A DNA stretch of 35,362 nucleotides, from positions 1 to 35,362 of the IMG/VR virus record IMGVR_UViG_3300008110_000469; one strand, written 5' to 3'. The stretch's first letter is position 1. Each line of letters opens with the position of its first letter. Below, piece after piece: positions 28,301 to 34,298 of the stretch. Source of the DNA: a virus. The notes beneath the pieces are model-generated. The model saw only the letters and a program-made list of their open reading frames with translations. It was not told where the DNA came from and did not search any database. Position numbers and translations under genes: made by a program.

Positions 28301-29042
28301 TTTAAGTATTCTTGCGCCAATCGATCCAATTACGGATAGTATAACTATTACAAGTATGATGCCAAGTGCTACTCCAAATCAACAGGTATATTTACAAAAT
28401 GTTAATAAGAGTAATACTCCTTCTGTATTCAGAGCAAATACCAATACTAGAACATGGTTAGTTGCGCCGTTATATGATACTGATGTAACAATTTATGTTT
28501 CAGATGTTACTAAAATAACGGACACAATTGTACAAGATACGACGGCACCTAGTCCGTCTATCGACGGTTTATATTATATTGGATTGAATGCTGATAAAAA
28601 TATCATTTCTCAAGTGATAGTGTATAATGAAACAACAAGTAGTTATATAGATCCTGCAAATTATACTGTTGTAATACAAGATATTGCGCCAACATTGGCC
28701 ATATCTAATCCTACAACTCCTGTAATTACAGCAGGGGACAATTTAATAATTACTACAATTGAGGGCAATTTGGTATATATTAACGGTGAACAAATCAAAT
28801 TTACTACAGTTGATTTGTCTGCTAATACTTTATCTGGATTACAACGAGGAACTAATGGAACAGGTGTACAGACGTATATTCCACTATATTCTGAGGTATT
28901 TGGAATATTGTCCAATAATTTACAGCCTCCGACAGACTATACACAAACATGGAATAGCTATGTTTATAATGTAGTAGACGGAGATCCATTACAAATTAGT
29001 GATACAGATCCTGCAATTTTCTTAAATACAGACGTATCTTAA
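22344..29042 (+). CDS. Giant modular structural protein with BNR/Asp-box propeller, TTG start
   Basis: The protein has 2232 residues and starts at a TTG inside TTGA, overlapping the previous stop by four bases. No closer in-frame ATG exists (the first is ~120 codons in), so coupled reinitiation at TTG is the best call. Residues ~20-70 and ~2135-2185 are two copies of a module ending LSGLTRGVNGT / LSGLQRGTNGT with an IGDEL / INGEQ core, common in phage tail proteins. Between them lie repeated GxGY-type strands (GGRGYIEPP, GSGYAVLPE), seven or more FCCH-like modules, a carbohydrate-binding-like segment (SIVKYNNRVYEC...GKWELL) near 25216, and a GYGPEELVPG block near 26461 typical of marine phage structural proteins. 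A BNR-type propeller is inserted before that block. It ends in GDPLQIS-type sequence. It occupies the gp8 position but shows no gp8 likeness I can see; probably baseplate periphery. Confidence 0.6.
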   Translation: MSITGVNDYQITVLASYVALNTSEFAVDNAFGFPINGTILIGDELIGYSNVNRATNTLSGLTRGVNGTPITVHIPGEIITINLPAVLLLNGGRGYIEPPRVTAYIDTSIYPEPRTPAVFQAVMNLDSILRIDVINPGSGYAVLPEIIIDSSISISFASTEVSTLTNTIVLYSPFLQTGDLIKYTVGANTTPVGGLDIDQYYYVNVLETSPAFVVALYTNYGDAINDNDRVVFYNTGSGANNTLNVSARASCVSTSTPIRENQITLRFDRTTYTSQVTDWQSGAFYGSYYAGTYNNSERVSSSSITIAPPEFGYNPPIDSILASAQGATFEVEGVTNDEVLTWSSLTRNVSAISTINNQLTITAVDGGASIINSDDPAITNPTIGFYIGMPVKFSGSISGGSPSITVGTTYYIKTLVDGNKFTISATITSGVPGAVVSMSGTAVGSAGLTCYVGEVTNTAVVTLFYPGILDTTATTSTINTLTIPLNPSNLGGTSGFYTGLPIFFTGNVFGGVIENEEYYITTVINSTTFTMSTSADPITVDVTATVSTGNLITCTNTALLSINDPIIFTDIVVASGATNIVSGTTYYISQIVNSTQFTISIVTNGGPFNPGTSTLTMLGTNQKGTVQLTTATGNMTCNVGLPVSPGQITGQQFTFYPTNSLEDTPYIELSGTNGNLIQRNIVSALASSDYFGITSASGGLTNIYVGMPIRVNIAYGPLNTTTTYTISDYGTVSTEVTGTSSSTNLLTCDDTTGFYVNMPIEFTGSAIGGTVLNTVYYIKTVNSSTTFSITESLGGSVLTLSTDNGSMTLTGEPFIKLTGVNVATDVSTACVMTQYPNPSIPPTFTIGWKLGGYNVEIVDTGEGYAINNTITISGNLLGGTTPANNLVMTVNTIGSTGNIQSVIVSGNPSETVQQYYLKVISASECEVYSDSLLQIPVTGIGFPYSAGSYAFLPEPFYFNQSIVKYNNRVYECIISNNDTEFIFGKWELLQSDSRKLNALDRIIGYYQPTVNMPGVDLTQLVDGITYPNSTYLGNAFAPADTFTLDTDLQDTPFSPIQLNTTSIVWNGVNYFAPANTPTYSDITSSINGVTWLSNKLANQPLALTDIVYADSKYVMTSQNQATPIFVSNDAIVWTTTGLTTGTVNIQNTSLNSIAYFNGIYVAVGDVIVSSANAYDWVQRYNFTSVELYGISAISINNFDGFIAVGTGPDYTVIPTASQSVILKSLDGITWTNITPSASAETLYGVSSGNNTIVVIGNNGTIFTSINGSNWSDISTGSANLRDVVYSTSLGLFVVVGETGFIATTDGSTWNVRTSGTSQNLNSVIWNDDDGEFIITGNNNIILKSTDGTTWTSSNIFITDPTVYDVQGDAFTAGYGPEELVPGVVSDNLTMIVTTRPGTNWDADVYAHVGYNVVSYEIAPVGSQVTFSFDGFAQTPAQIAVYQINGTTNLGTLLIGPNIDSITPEYTVDWINKTITLASILPASDSVNIYIYEVGNGDQLEKSNSQTDPIRNNDVTGFNEIYLNCNYSDTITSGSGVIRPGTEPINVIVTETESISDTILCDDVSNFTLNDQIIFEGDVFGNIVAGTHYYVKTISTITKKITISDSIVLGVAGPAFQLTTDTGLMDIIIQTGSGAIWSDPIVYHNGTKLILGHTNRVTQTNSGTNTIVCNTTNGMAVNEPIVFSDTMFGNDITPQTVYYIKTIVDINEFTISTTPGGSVLTLGDAVGGAIAIANDYAFGIADNGISAKMIFAAQYDETTDYLTYTVFGETYPIQYGYTIPETQLFEGDGTTNTFVLDNYVGGDNPLNAVVVINGLRVDTSTYTISFGPDTIVFGTAPSNGDIISVTSYNLTDRQYFNTQYDLTGATVSAISYINNATTPVQVTTATVHGLTTGDLVRIDGVLGSIQLNNNTYYVDVISTTVLDLYYDDTLLDPVISVSSYTGGGYIWLDETFTVDSDWEQDNVDRLWVTINGYRVPSSLLYLNANNNLSILAPIDPITDSITITSMMPSATPNQQVYLQNVNKSNTPSVFRANTNTRTWLVAPLYDTDVTIYVSDVTKITDTIVQDTTAPSPSIDGLYYIGLNADKNIISQVIVYNETTSSYIDPANYTVVIQDIAPTLAISNPTTPVITAGDNLIITTIEGNLVYINGEQIKFTTVDLSANTLSGLQRGTNGTGVQTYIPLYSEVFGILSNNLQPPTDYTQTWNSYVYNVVDGDPLQISDTDPAIFLNTDVS
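22836..28180 (+). repeat. Repeated FCCH-like beta modules in the 2232-residue protein
   Basis: At least seven protein-level copies of a ~65-residue module occur, near 22836, 23411, 23776, 23991, 24570, 27010, 27333 and, more divergent, 27995. Shared pattern: G-F/L-x-V/I-x-x-P-I/V-x-F-x-G, a short loop with GG, YY-I/V-K-T, then F-T-I-S and a hydrophobic strand ending M-x-C/L. The copy near 27995 (HGLTTGDLVRIDG...NNNTYYV) best matches the E1 ubiquitin-activating enzyme FCCH domain pattern seen in phage tail proteins. The copies differ strongly in DNA, so this is an old expansion. Confidence 0.65.
25521..26403 (+). other. Candidate BNR/Asp-box (Ycf48/sialidase-like) beta-propeller domain
   Basis: About seven repeats of roughly 40 residues carry the Asp-box pattern S-x-D/N-G-x-T-W: SINGVTW, SNDAIVW (degenerate), SANAYDW (degenerate), SLDGITW, SINGSNW, TTDGSTW and STDGTTW. 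Each is preceded by a strand such as GLFVVVGETG or TIVVIGNNG. It lies between a DTDLQDTPF segment and a TVYDVQGDAFTAGYGPEELV segment that I expect to be contiguous in related phages, so it looks inserted. No catalytic sialidase residues can be claimed. Confidence 0.7.
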
Positions 29043-29210
29043 ATGATAAATAAATATATGAATAATAATACAGAAGAAAATAAGACTAAACCTGTACAGG
29101 AATATGGTCCTAAACCTGACGAACATGGAGGGTTTTACTTTTCATCTCATGTAAAAATAACCGATCCAAATACAAAAGAAGTATTGGTTCAAAAACGGGG
29201 CGATAACTAA
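29043..29210 (+). CDS. Small 55-residue protein, fragment-like paralogue of the next gene's N-terminus
   Basis: ATG at 29043 directly follows the upstream stop; a second in-frame ATG at 29058 would give 50 residues. The TAA shares a base with the next gene's ATG. The C-terminal half (VKITDPNTKEVLVQKRGDN) aligns with residues ~14-33 of the next protein (LKIYDPNSGEVLVDKHNAIN), with about half the positions identical. So this is a real coding sequence and probably a duplicated N-terminal domain. No function is known to me; a small virion or assembly protein is possible. A late-promoter-like octamer covers codons 1-4, so if that promoter is used the 29043 start would not be transcribed from it. 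Confidence 0.7.
   Translation: MINKYMNNNTEENKTKPVQEYGPKPDEHGGFYFSSHVKITDPNTKEVLVQKRGDN
29045..29052 (+). promoter_or_regulatory. Late-promoter-like octamer GATAAATA before the fibre region
   Basis: This is the same octamer as at 8123 and 29831, placed at the junction between the giant structural genes and the small structural and fibre genes. It overlaps the first codons of the 55-residue gene, so transcripts would serve mainly the gene at 29210 and those beyond. Confidence 0.42.
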
Positions 29211-29830
29211 TGTCAGTAATAACACTATCATATAAAGTAGAGGGGTTTTTAAAGATTTATGACCCTAATAGCGGAGAAGTTTTAGTAGATAAGCATAATG
29301 CTATCAACTATGAAAACATGAGTGAAGCTATTGCTGATACTCTTAGTAGTCGAGGGTATGGGGAAATATATCAGATGGCATTTGGGAACGGTGGTGCAAG
29401 CGTAGATGAAACAGGTGTAATCACATATCTACCCCCAAATACTACTGGTCAAAATGCGGCTCTATATAATCAAACATATGCTAAGATTGTTGACGATACT
29501 AGTGTTTTCAACTTAGATCCCACACGTAACAAAATGACAGTTTCACACACTACCGGTCGTGTTTATACTGACATTTTGGTTCAATGCTTGTTAGATTACG
29601 GTGAGCCTGCAGGACAAAATGCATTTGATAACAGTACACAAACCGATTCAGCATATATTTTTGATGAATTAGGTCTATTAGCAAATTACGGTACAGATAG
29701 TAACGGAAATGTGCTGACACGCCTTTTAACTCACGTGATTTTTCACCCAGTTCAAAAGAGTTTGAATAGACAAATTCAAATAGATTATACAGTCAGAATT
29801 CAAAGTCTGACAAATTTAGTGACAATTTAA
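29210..29830 (+). CDS. Virion structural protein (206 aa), conserved in marine T4-like phages
   Basis: The ATG shares its A with the preceding TAA. The N-terminus holds a VEGFLKIYDPNSGEVLVDKH strand pair shared with the small upstream protein, then NAINYENMSEAIADTLS and a QMAFGNGG loop. The C-terminal half has YIFDELGL, LLTHVIFHPVQKSLNRQIQI and a final DYTVRIQS strand. I associate this pattern with virion structural proteins next to fibre genes in marine T4-like phages, and it is probably a baseplate-to-fibre or baseplate-periphery component. The exact function is unknown. The ATG has no clear Shine-Dalgarno sequence, so coupling to the upstream small gene is likely. Confidence 0.65.
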   Translation: MSVITLSYKVEGFLKIYDPNSGEVLVDKHNAINYENMSEAIADTLSSRGYGEIYQMAFGNGGASVDETGVITYLPPNTTGQNAALYNQTYAKIVDDTSVFNLDPTRNKMTVSHTTGRVYTDILVQCLLDYGEPAGQNAFDNSTQTDSAYIFDELGLLANYGTDSNGNVLTRLLTHVIFHPVQKSLNRQIQIDYTVRIQSLTNLVTI

Positions 29831-29838
29831 GATAAATA
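29831..29838 (+). promoter_or_regulatory. Late-promoter-like octamer GATAAATA before the tail fibre gene
   Basis: GATAAATA starts immediately after the stop of the 206-residue gene and ends 23 bases before the fibre ATG. The leader also holds a GGGG Shine-Dalgarno at 29849-29852. This is the best-placed of the late-promoter-like sites. Confidence 0.55.
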
Positions 29839-29861
29839 ACAGAATATTGGGGTAATTTAAT

Positions 29862-31070
29862 ATGGCATATACGATTGTAAAAAGTGATGGAACAGTACTA
29901 ACTACCATTGCTGACGGTACTATCAATACAACAAGTACAGCATTGGGCCTACCGGGCAGAAACTATGCAGGATATGGTCAGTCACTTGATACTAACTTTG
30001 TCCATCAGCTAGAAAACTTTGCAGATTCTTCTCCTCCTTCTAACCCTATTAGGGGACAGTTGTGGTTTAATACTAACACTAGTACATTATTAGTTTGTCC
30101 AGCAGATAATACTACTAATGCAAATGCATGGTTAACATTAGCACAATCAGGTGGATCAGGAAATACAACATTTGGTTCAGTAATTATAACTGGTAACTTA
30201 CAAGCAAATAATGCAAATATTCAAAATGCCATTAATGGAGATACAATTACAGTTCGTCTAGCAACTGTTACTGCTAATGCTACTATTGCAAATGCTTTCA
30301 TTACAACTGGCAATATTATAACAGTAAACACAGCAAATGTAACAACCGGAGCTGCAGGAACAACTGGGGCAATTACTGGTACTTGGACATTGTCAGGTGG
30401 TTCAGGTGGAACATCAAATGCATTTATAGTAACAGGCGGTGTCATTAATGCAGTTAATGGTATTAAAACAGACAATTACTATTACGCTAACGGTGCAAAC
30501 TTTAATCCATCAGGATCATACAACAACGGTAATGTATTTGACTATTTGACAGGGTCTAATTCAATAGCACAGTTTACAGGAAATATTGCCCCTACAAAGA
30601 TTACAACAAGTAATATTGCAGGTGGTGGTACAATTTTTGGTATTTGGACATTGGGTGCAAGTGCTAGATTAAACGCTACATACGCTGACTTGGCAGAACG
30701 ATTTGAATCAGATGCATATTATGATGCAGGTACAGTTGTTGAGCTTGGTGGAGATGCTGAAATTACAGCAGTAGTAAATGAATTAAGTGAAGATGTATTT
30801 GGTGTTGTATCAAATACAGCGGCTTATCTGATGAATGCAACTGCAGGAGATGACACTACTCACCCAGCAGTAGCTGTAGGTGGTCGTGTACAAGTTAAAG
30901 TTACTGGCAAAGTTCGTAAAGGACAACGTTTGGTAAGTGCAGGCAATGGTATTGCACGTGCAGCCAATACAGGCGAAGCTACATCATTTAACACAATTGG
31001 TCGTGCATTAGCTAATAAAACTACTGATGATGTTGGAACGATAGAAGCATTTGTTTCAATTAAAGGATAA
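29862..31070 (+). CDS. Tail fibre-like protein with C-terminal IMC/peptidase-G2-like domain
   Basis: The protein has 402 residues. Residues 1-75 form a probable attachment domain (GLPGRNYAGYGQSLDTNF, then IRGQLWFNT at 63-71), familiar from marine phage fibres. Residues ~95-265 are a repetitive strand region rich in Ala, Asn, Thr and Gly (ITGNLQANNANIQNA, VNTANVTTG), as in a trimeric fibre shaft. From residue ~268 (NATYADLAERFESDAYY, GTVVELGG, DVFGVVSNTAAYLMNA, GGRVQVKVTGKVRKGQRLVS) the sequence resembles the peptidase G2 / intramolecular-chaperone domain that folds and sometimes self-cleaves from phage fibres. Whether cleavage happens cannot be seen. It should be the host-contacting fibre or its short form. 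Confidence 0.8.
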   Translation: MAYTIVKSDGTVLTTIADGTINTTSTALGLPGRNYAGYGQSLDTNFVHQLENFADSSPPSNPIRGQLWFNTNTSTLLVCPADNTTNANAWLTLAQSGGSGNTTFGSVIITGNLQANNANIQNAINGDTITVRLATVTANATIANAFITTGNIITVNTANVTTGAAGTTGAITGTWTLSGGSGGTSNAFIVTGGVINAVNGIKTDNYYYANGANFNPSGSYNNGNVFDYLTGSNSIAQFTGNIAPTKITTSNIAGGGTIFGIWTLGASARLNATYADLAERFESDAYYDAGTVVELGGDAEITAVVNELSEDVFGVVSNTAAYLMNATAGDDTTHPAVAVGGRVQVKVTGKVRKGQRLVSAGNGIARAANTGEATSFNTIGRALANKTTDDVGTIEAFVSIKG

Positions 31071-31073
31071 TAA

Positions 31074-32027
31074 ATGACTTACGCATCAAATGGATTAATA
31101 TCTGCATCTGACTACAATACACTTGTAGGTGGTAACCCGACAACAACAACTAATACTCTTAATGCAGTATGGGCTACTGGCGGCGCCGCTGCCGGTTATG
31201 GTCAAACGGCAGAAGCAAATGTAGCAGTGGCAGATACTGTTGCGGCAACTAGTTGGGCAAACCTTGTTAATAAAACATCAAATTCCGCATCACATCAGGG
31301 TACTAGTATTACTAGCGTTACTGCACCGGTAGTCGGAGGCACAGTCACATATCTATCTGCTATACCTAGTAATTTAACATCAATTTATGCTAGTAGAGGA
31401 AATGCAGCCACACAAGGTAGTACAACCGCTAACACTATTGCTTATGGTAGTACATGGGCTGCCGCATTGACATTTACACATACTGTTACATTTGCTAATG
31501 GTGATGCCGCAAGATATTTCTTTAATTCAGGTGGACAACTAAAATTAACATGCTCACATGCTAATAGCACAGCGGGTATTAATTTATTATTCAATAATTT
31601 AACAAGCAATGTTGGAACAGTTGTTATGTCAGCTCCAACATCAGGAGCAGTAACAATTTCAGGTACATCATTTAATGGTATTACTAAAATTGGTGGAGGC
31701 GGTTCAACACCAACAATCAGTACTAATTCTGGATATTATGCAATGACTACAAGTAATGCTAATGTGTTTACTCAAACTGCATCAACTGGTCCGACAGGTT
31801 ATCTAAGTACGTTTATTCGTGTTGTTGCTAAATCAAATGGTACACAAGGCTCAAATGGTGATACAGGTAGTGTCGTAACATTATATACAATTTGGGATGA
31901 AGTTCCAGATGGACTTACTGTAGGTACAGGATCTACTGTAACTGTTACAGCACAAGCCCCGGAAACAACATATTTGGCTAATAGTTGGGGTACAATCACT
32001 GTTGCAGGATCCGCATCAGGTTCATAA
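31074..32027 (+). CDS. Fibre-like virion structural protein (317 aa)
   Basis: The ATG has AAGGA six bases upstream, inside the end of the fibre gene. The N-terminus (YASNGLISASDYNTLVGG, later GYGQTAEANVAVADTVAATSW) is a pattern I know from marine phage structural proteins next to tail fibres. The body is rich in Thr, Ser, Gly and Ala, with many short strands (TFTHTVTFANGDAARYFFNS, KLTCSHANS). The C-terminus has DGLTVGTGSTVTVTAQAPET. No enzyme motif is visible. Likely a second fibre, fibre tip or peripheral decoration protein. It differs from the upstream fibre in lacking the G2-like end. Confidence 0.65.
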   Translation: MTYASNGLISASDYNTLVGGNPTTTTNTLNAVWATGGAAAGYGQTAEANVAVADTVAATSWANLVNKTSNSASHQGTSITSVTAPVVGGTVTYLSAIPSNLTSIYASRGNAATQGSTTANTIAYGSTWAAALTFTHTVTFANGDAARYFFNSGGQLKLTCSHANSTAGINLLFNNLTSNVGTVVMSAPTSGAVTISGTSFNGITKIGGGGSTPTISTNSGYYAMTTSNANVFTQTASTGPTGYLSTFIRVVAKSNGTQGSNGDTGSVVTLYTIWDEVPDGLTVGTGSTVTVTAQAPETTYLANSWGTITVAGSASGS

Positions 32028-32052
32028 TTTTTTAACGTCATCGTCGTATCCA

Positions 32053-32060
32053 TCTAAATA
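32053..32060 (+). promoter_or_regulatory. Weak late-promoter-like site TCTAAATA before the modification cassette
   Basis: TCTAAATA matches TATAAATA at six of eight positions. It lies in the 48-base gap after the fibre genes, 15 bases before the next ATG. It is the weakest of the series but in the right place to start a separate transcript. Confidence 0.25.
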
Positions 32061-32064
32061 CTCG

Positions 32065-32070
32065 TAGGAG
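32065..32070 (+). promoter_or_regulatory. Strong Shine-Dalgarno TAGGAG
   Basis: TAGGAG lies five bases before the ATG at 32076. It is one of the strongest ribosome sites in the window and sits at the head of a chain of five overlapping gene junctions. Confidence 0.7.
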
Positions 32071-32075
32071 CCTAT

Positions 32076-32384
32076 ATGGATACAACGACATTAATAGCAG
32101 AAGCCAAAGCCCGCTTCTCGCACAACTCAGCCAAAGCATATCTAAAAGACAAATACGACAGTAAATTAATTATTGCTGAACAAGGTGGCCTTTGGCGTGC
32201 AAATCAACAAACCATTTCTTTTTTAAATTCAATGAGTAGTGATAATTTTGTCATTCTAATAGATACATTTGACAACCCAGTACAAGTTGACCGTGAAAAA
32301 TTACTGACTATATTAAAAGATACATATAACACAGTAATGCTTGAATGGTACAAAGAATGGAAAGAACTTGAAGGAAAAAGATGA
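32076..32384 (+). CDS. Conserved hypothetical protein (102 aa) after the fibre genes
   Basis: The protein is small, charged and largely helical at both ends: TTLIAEAKARFSHNSAKAYL at the start, then KLIIAEQGGLWRANQQTISF, a VILIDTFDNPVQVDREKLL core and a VMLEWYKEWKELEGKR end. I recognise the general pattern from proteins beside fibre genes in marine T4-like phages, where no function is established to my knowledge. A fibre-assembly chaperone is a reasonable guess from position and size only. It overlaps the next gene by ATGA. Confidence 0.7.
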   Translation: MDTTTLIAEAKARFSHNSAKAYLKDKYDSKLIIAEQGGLWRANQQTISFLNSMSSDNFVILIDTFDNPVQVDREKLLTILKDTYNTVMLEWYKEWKELEGKR

Positions 32385-33184
32385 GCAAAGGCGCATTATT
32401 ATTTGCGTTTAATTCACCTAAGTACAACTACTATGAAATGGCAGTTGCTACCGCTAAACGTATTAATCATTTTTTAGATTTACCTGTTACTGTTATAACA
32501 GATGATAATTCTATTCCTAATAATATTGATTACACCTTTGATAATACTATAACAATAACTCCTGATAAAAGTAACAGGCGTGATTGGGGAGTGTGGATTA
32601 ATAAGGGAAGATATCAAGCATTTGAACTAAGTCCATATGATGAAACATTATTGTTAGACACAGACTATATGGTAAACTCAAATAAATTATTAAAAACATT
32701 TGACTTACCTACTGATTTTTGTTGTCACGATACTACCAGCTTTTTGATGCATCCCGGTGTTCCTCAAGAAATGTTAAGCGTATATAGTTTTAACACACTA
32801 TGGGCAACAGTAGTTAATTTTAAAAGAACCAAACGTGCAGAACAAATATTCGACTGTTTAAAATTAATTCAAAATAATTTTGAACATTATGCTAATATAC
32901 ATGGATTCATTTCAGTTACTTTTAGAAATGACTATGCATTAACGTTAGCTACACGAATTGCAAATGGACATATTATGCCAATTGAAGATATAATACCCTG
33001 GAATTTAGTTCATGTAGGTAAAAATACTAGCGTACACAGAAATAATGACGATGAGTTCAATACGGAATATACTGTTATGTTTGACAATTGGCAACGTGGC
33101 AAAATTCGTAAAGAATACAATACTATTAAAGATACTGACTTTCATGTTATGAATAAAGAAAACTTTATGGAGTTAATAGCATGA
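32381..33184 (+). CDS. GT-A-like glycosyltransferase (267 aa) with DTD motif
   Basis: The ATGA overlap and a GAAGGA upstream suggest coupling to the preceding gene. The N-terminus alternates strands and helices (GALLFAF, then a helix, then LPVTVITDD), as in a nucleotide-sugar-binding GT-A fold. SPYDETLLLDTDYMV follows at ~84-98, with DTD (93-95) placed where GT-A enzymes carry the metal-binding DxD. The rest (STTLW-like segment, VNFKRTKRAEQIFDCLKLI, later LVHVGKN) resembles GT8-type or related phage glycosyltransferases. Substrate and acceptor cannot be inferred. The next gene is a paralogue, so the two may act in sequence or together, on the virion or the host envelope. Confidence 0.68.
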   Translation: MSKGALLFAFNSPKYNYYEMAVATAKRINHFLDLPVTVITDDNSIPNNIDYTFDNTITITPDKSNRRDWGVWINKGRYQAFELSPYDETLLLDTDYMVNSNKLLKTFDLPTDFCCHDTTSFLMHPGVPQEMLSVYSFNTLWATVVNFKRTKRAEQIFDCLKLIQNNFEHYANIHGFISVTFRNDYALTLATRIANGHIMPIEDIIPWNLVHVGKNTSVHRNNDDEFNTEYTVMFDNWQRGKIRKEYNTIKDTDFHVMNKENFMELIA

Positions 33185-33945
33185 CTAGAGGATTTGTAAT
33201 AATGGCACAGGATACTGCTACAACAAGTTATACTAAATGCGCTGAAACATTAGAAAAAAGTATAAAGCGTGTTATGCCCAATGCCAGTGTCACTATAATT
33301 ACTACTGATATGTTACCATATGGTGATTTAGCTCCAAAAGAAAATTGGAAATTAATCAATGATTGGCAAGTATATGAAGCAAGCCCGTATGATGAAACAA
33401 TTAAGTTAGAAGCAGATATGTACATTCCACGTAACATTGAGCACTGGTGGGATGTTTTATCCACACAAGACGTAGTAGTATCAAGTTCTATTAGAAATTA
33501 TAAACAAGAAATATCTGATATTAGATTATATCGTAGATTTATTGATGATAACAACTTACCTGATGCGTATAATGCTATAACATATTTTAAGAAATCAAAT
33601 ACTGCAAAACAGTTTTTTGATATAGTAAGAAATGTGTTTGAAAATTGGGATGAATATAAAAATATATTAAAATGTAATCCTGAAGAAGTAGCTACTACCG
33701 ATTGGGTATATGCTATAGCATGCCACATCATAGGTGTAGAAAAAACGATGATTCCATCCTTCACAGAAATGTCAATGATTCATATGAAACAATATATTAA
33801 TGGTACACCAACAGAAAACTGGACTGATACTTTTATATATGAATGTTTACCTAATCAGATTAGAATTCAAACTATCCCGCAACAATATCCATTTCACTAT
33901 CATATAAAAAATTTTAGTGATAAAATATTAGAAAGTATGAAATGA
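33181..33945 (+). CDS. Second GT-A-like glycosyltransferase (254 aa), paralogue of the upstream gene
   Basis: ATGA overlap with the upstream gene and TGGAG eight bases before the ATG. The layout repeats the upstream protein: RGFVIMA strand, helix, ASVTIITTD, and SPYDETIKLEADMYI at ~68-82. The DxD position is E-A-D (77-79), so the first acidic residue is Glu. That may keep metal binding or mark altered or lost activity. The C-terminal part has ATTDWVYAIACHIIGV and a SMIHMKQYINGTP segment, with a HYHIKNF end. It is probably a glycosyltransferase by similarity to its neighbour; catalytic competence is uncertain. Confidence 0.62.
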   Translation: MTRGFVIMAQDTATTSYTKCAETLEKSIKRVMPNASVTIITTDMLPYGDLAPKENWKLINDWQVYEASPYDETIKLEADMYIPRNIEHWWDVLSTQDVVVSSSIRNYKQEISDIRLYRRFIDDNNLPDAYNAITYFKKSNTAKQFFDIVRNVFENWDEYKNILKCNPEEVATTDWVYAIACHIIGVEKTMIPSFTEMSMIHMKQYINGTPTENWTDTFIYECLPNQIRIQTIPQQYPFHYHIKNFSDKILESMK

Positions 33946-34298
33946 CCGCCGAAGATAATGAAAAAGATTACGTTATATTATGGGAACAACCTAAATTAAA
34001 GCCACCGGAATTTAGACTATATTATGATGATAACGGTAATGTATTATCATATAGCGGAGACAAAACCGGTGTAGGGAATTATATAGTTATTGATGCAATT
34101 ACATTTGCAGCCGCACGACCTGATATTAGAGTTATTGACCATAAGATATCTACAGTTGCATCCAATGCAGTTGTGCATAAATTAATGCCAAATGATAGTG
34201 AAGGTATAGATTGTCATCCCGAAGATGTAAGTTTAGTAATTGATAGCACATATACTGATAAAAAACAAAAATGGAAATTAACAACATATGAACTCTAA
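33942..34298 (+). CDS. Hypothetical protein (118 aa) within the glycosyltransferase cassette
   Basis: ATGA overlap with the upstream gene; its end overlaps the next gene by 11 bases. It is acidic and strand-rich: KDYVILWEQPKLKPPEFRLY, YDDNGNVLSYSGDK, YIVIDAITFAAARPDIRVID, and a C-terminal CHPEDVSLVIDS then WKLTTYEL. No signal peptide, membrane segment or known catalytic motif is seen. I do not recognise the family with confidence. Its fixed place between two glycosyltransferase-like genes suggests an accessory or acceptor role, as an inference only. Confidence 0.72.
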   Translation: MTAEDNEKDYVILWEQPKLKPPEFRLYYDDNGNVLSYSGDKTGVGNYIVIDAITFAAARPDIRVIDHKISTVASNAVVHKLMPNDSEGIDCHPEDVSLVIDSTYTDKKQKWKLTTYEL

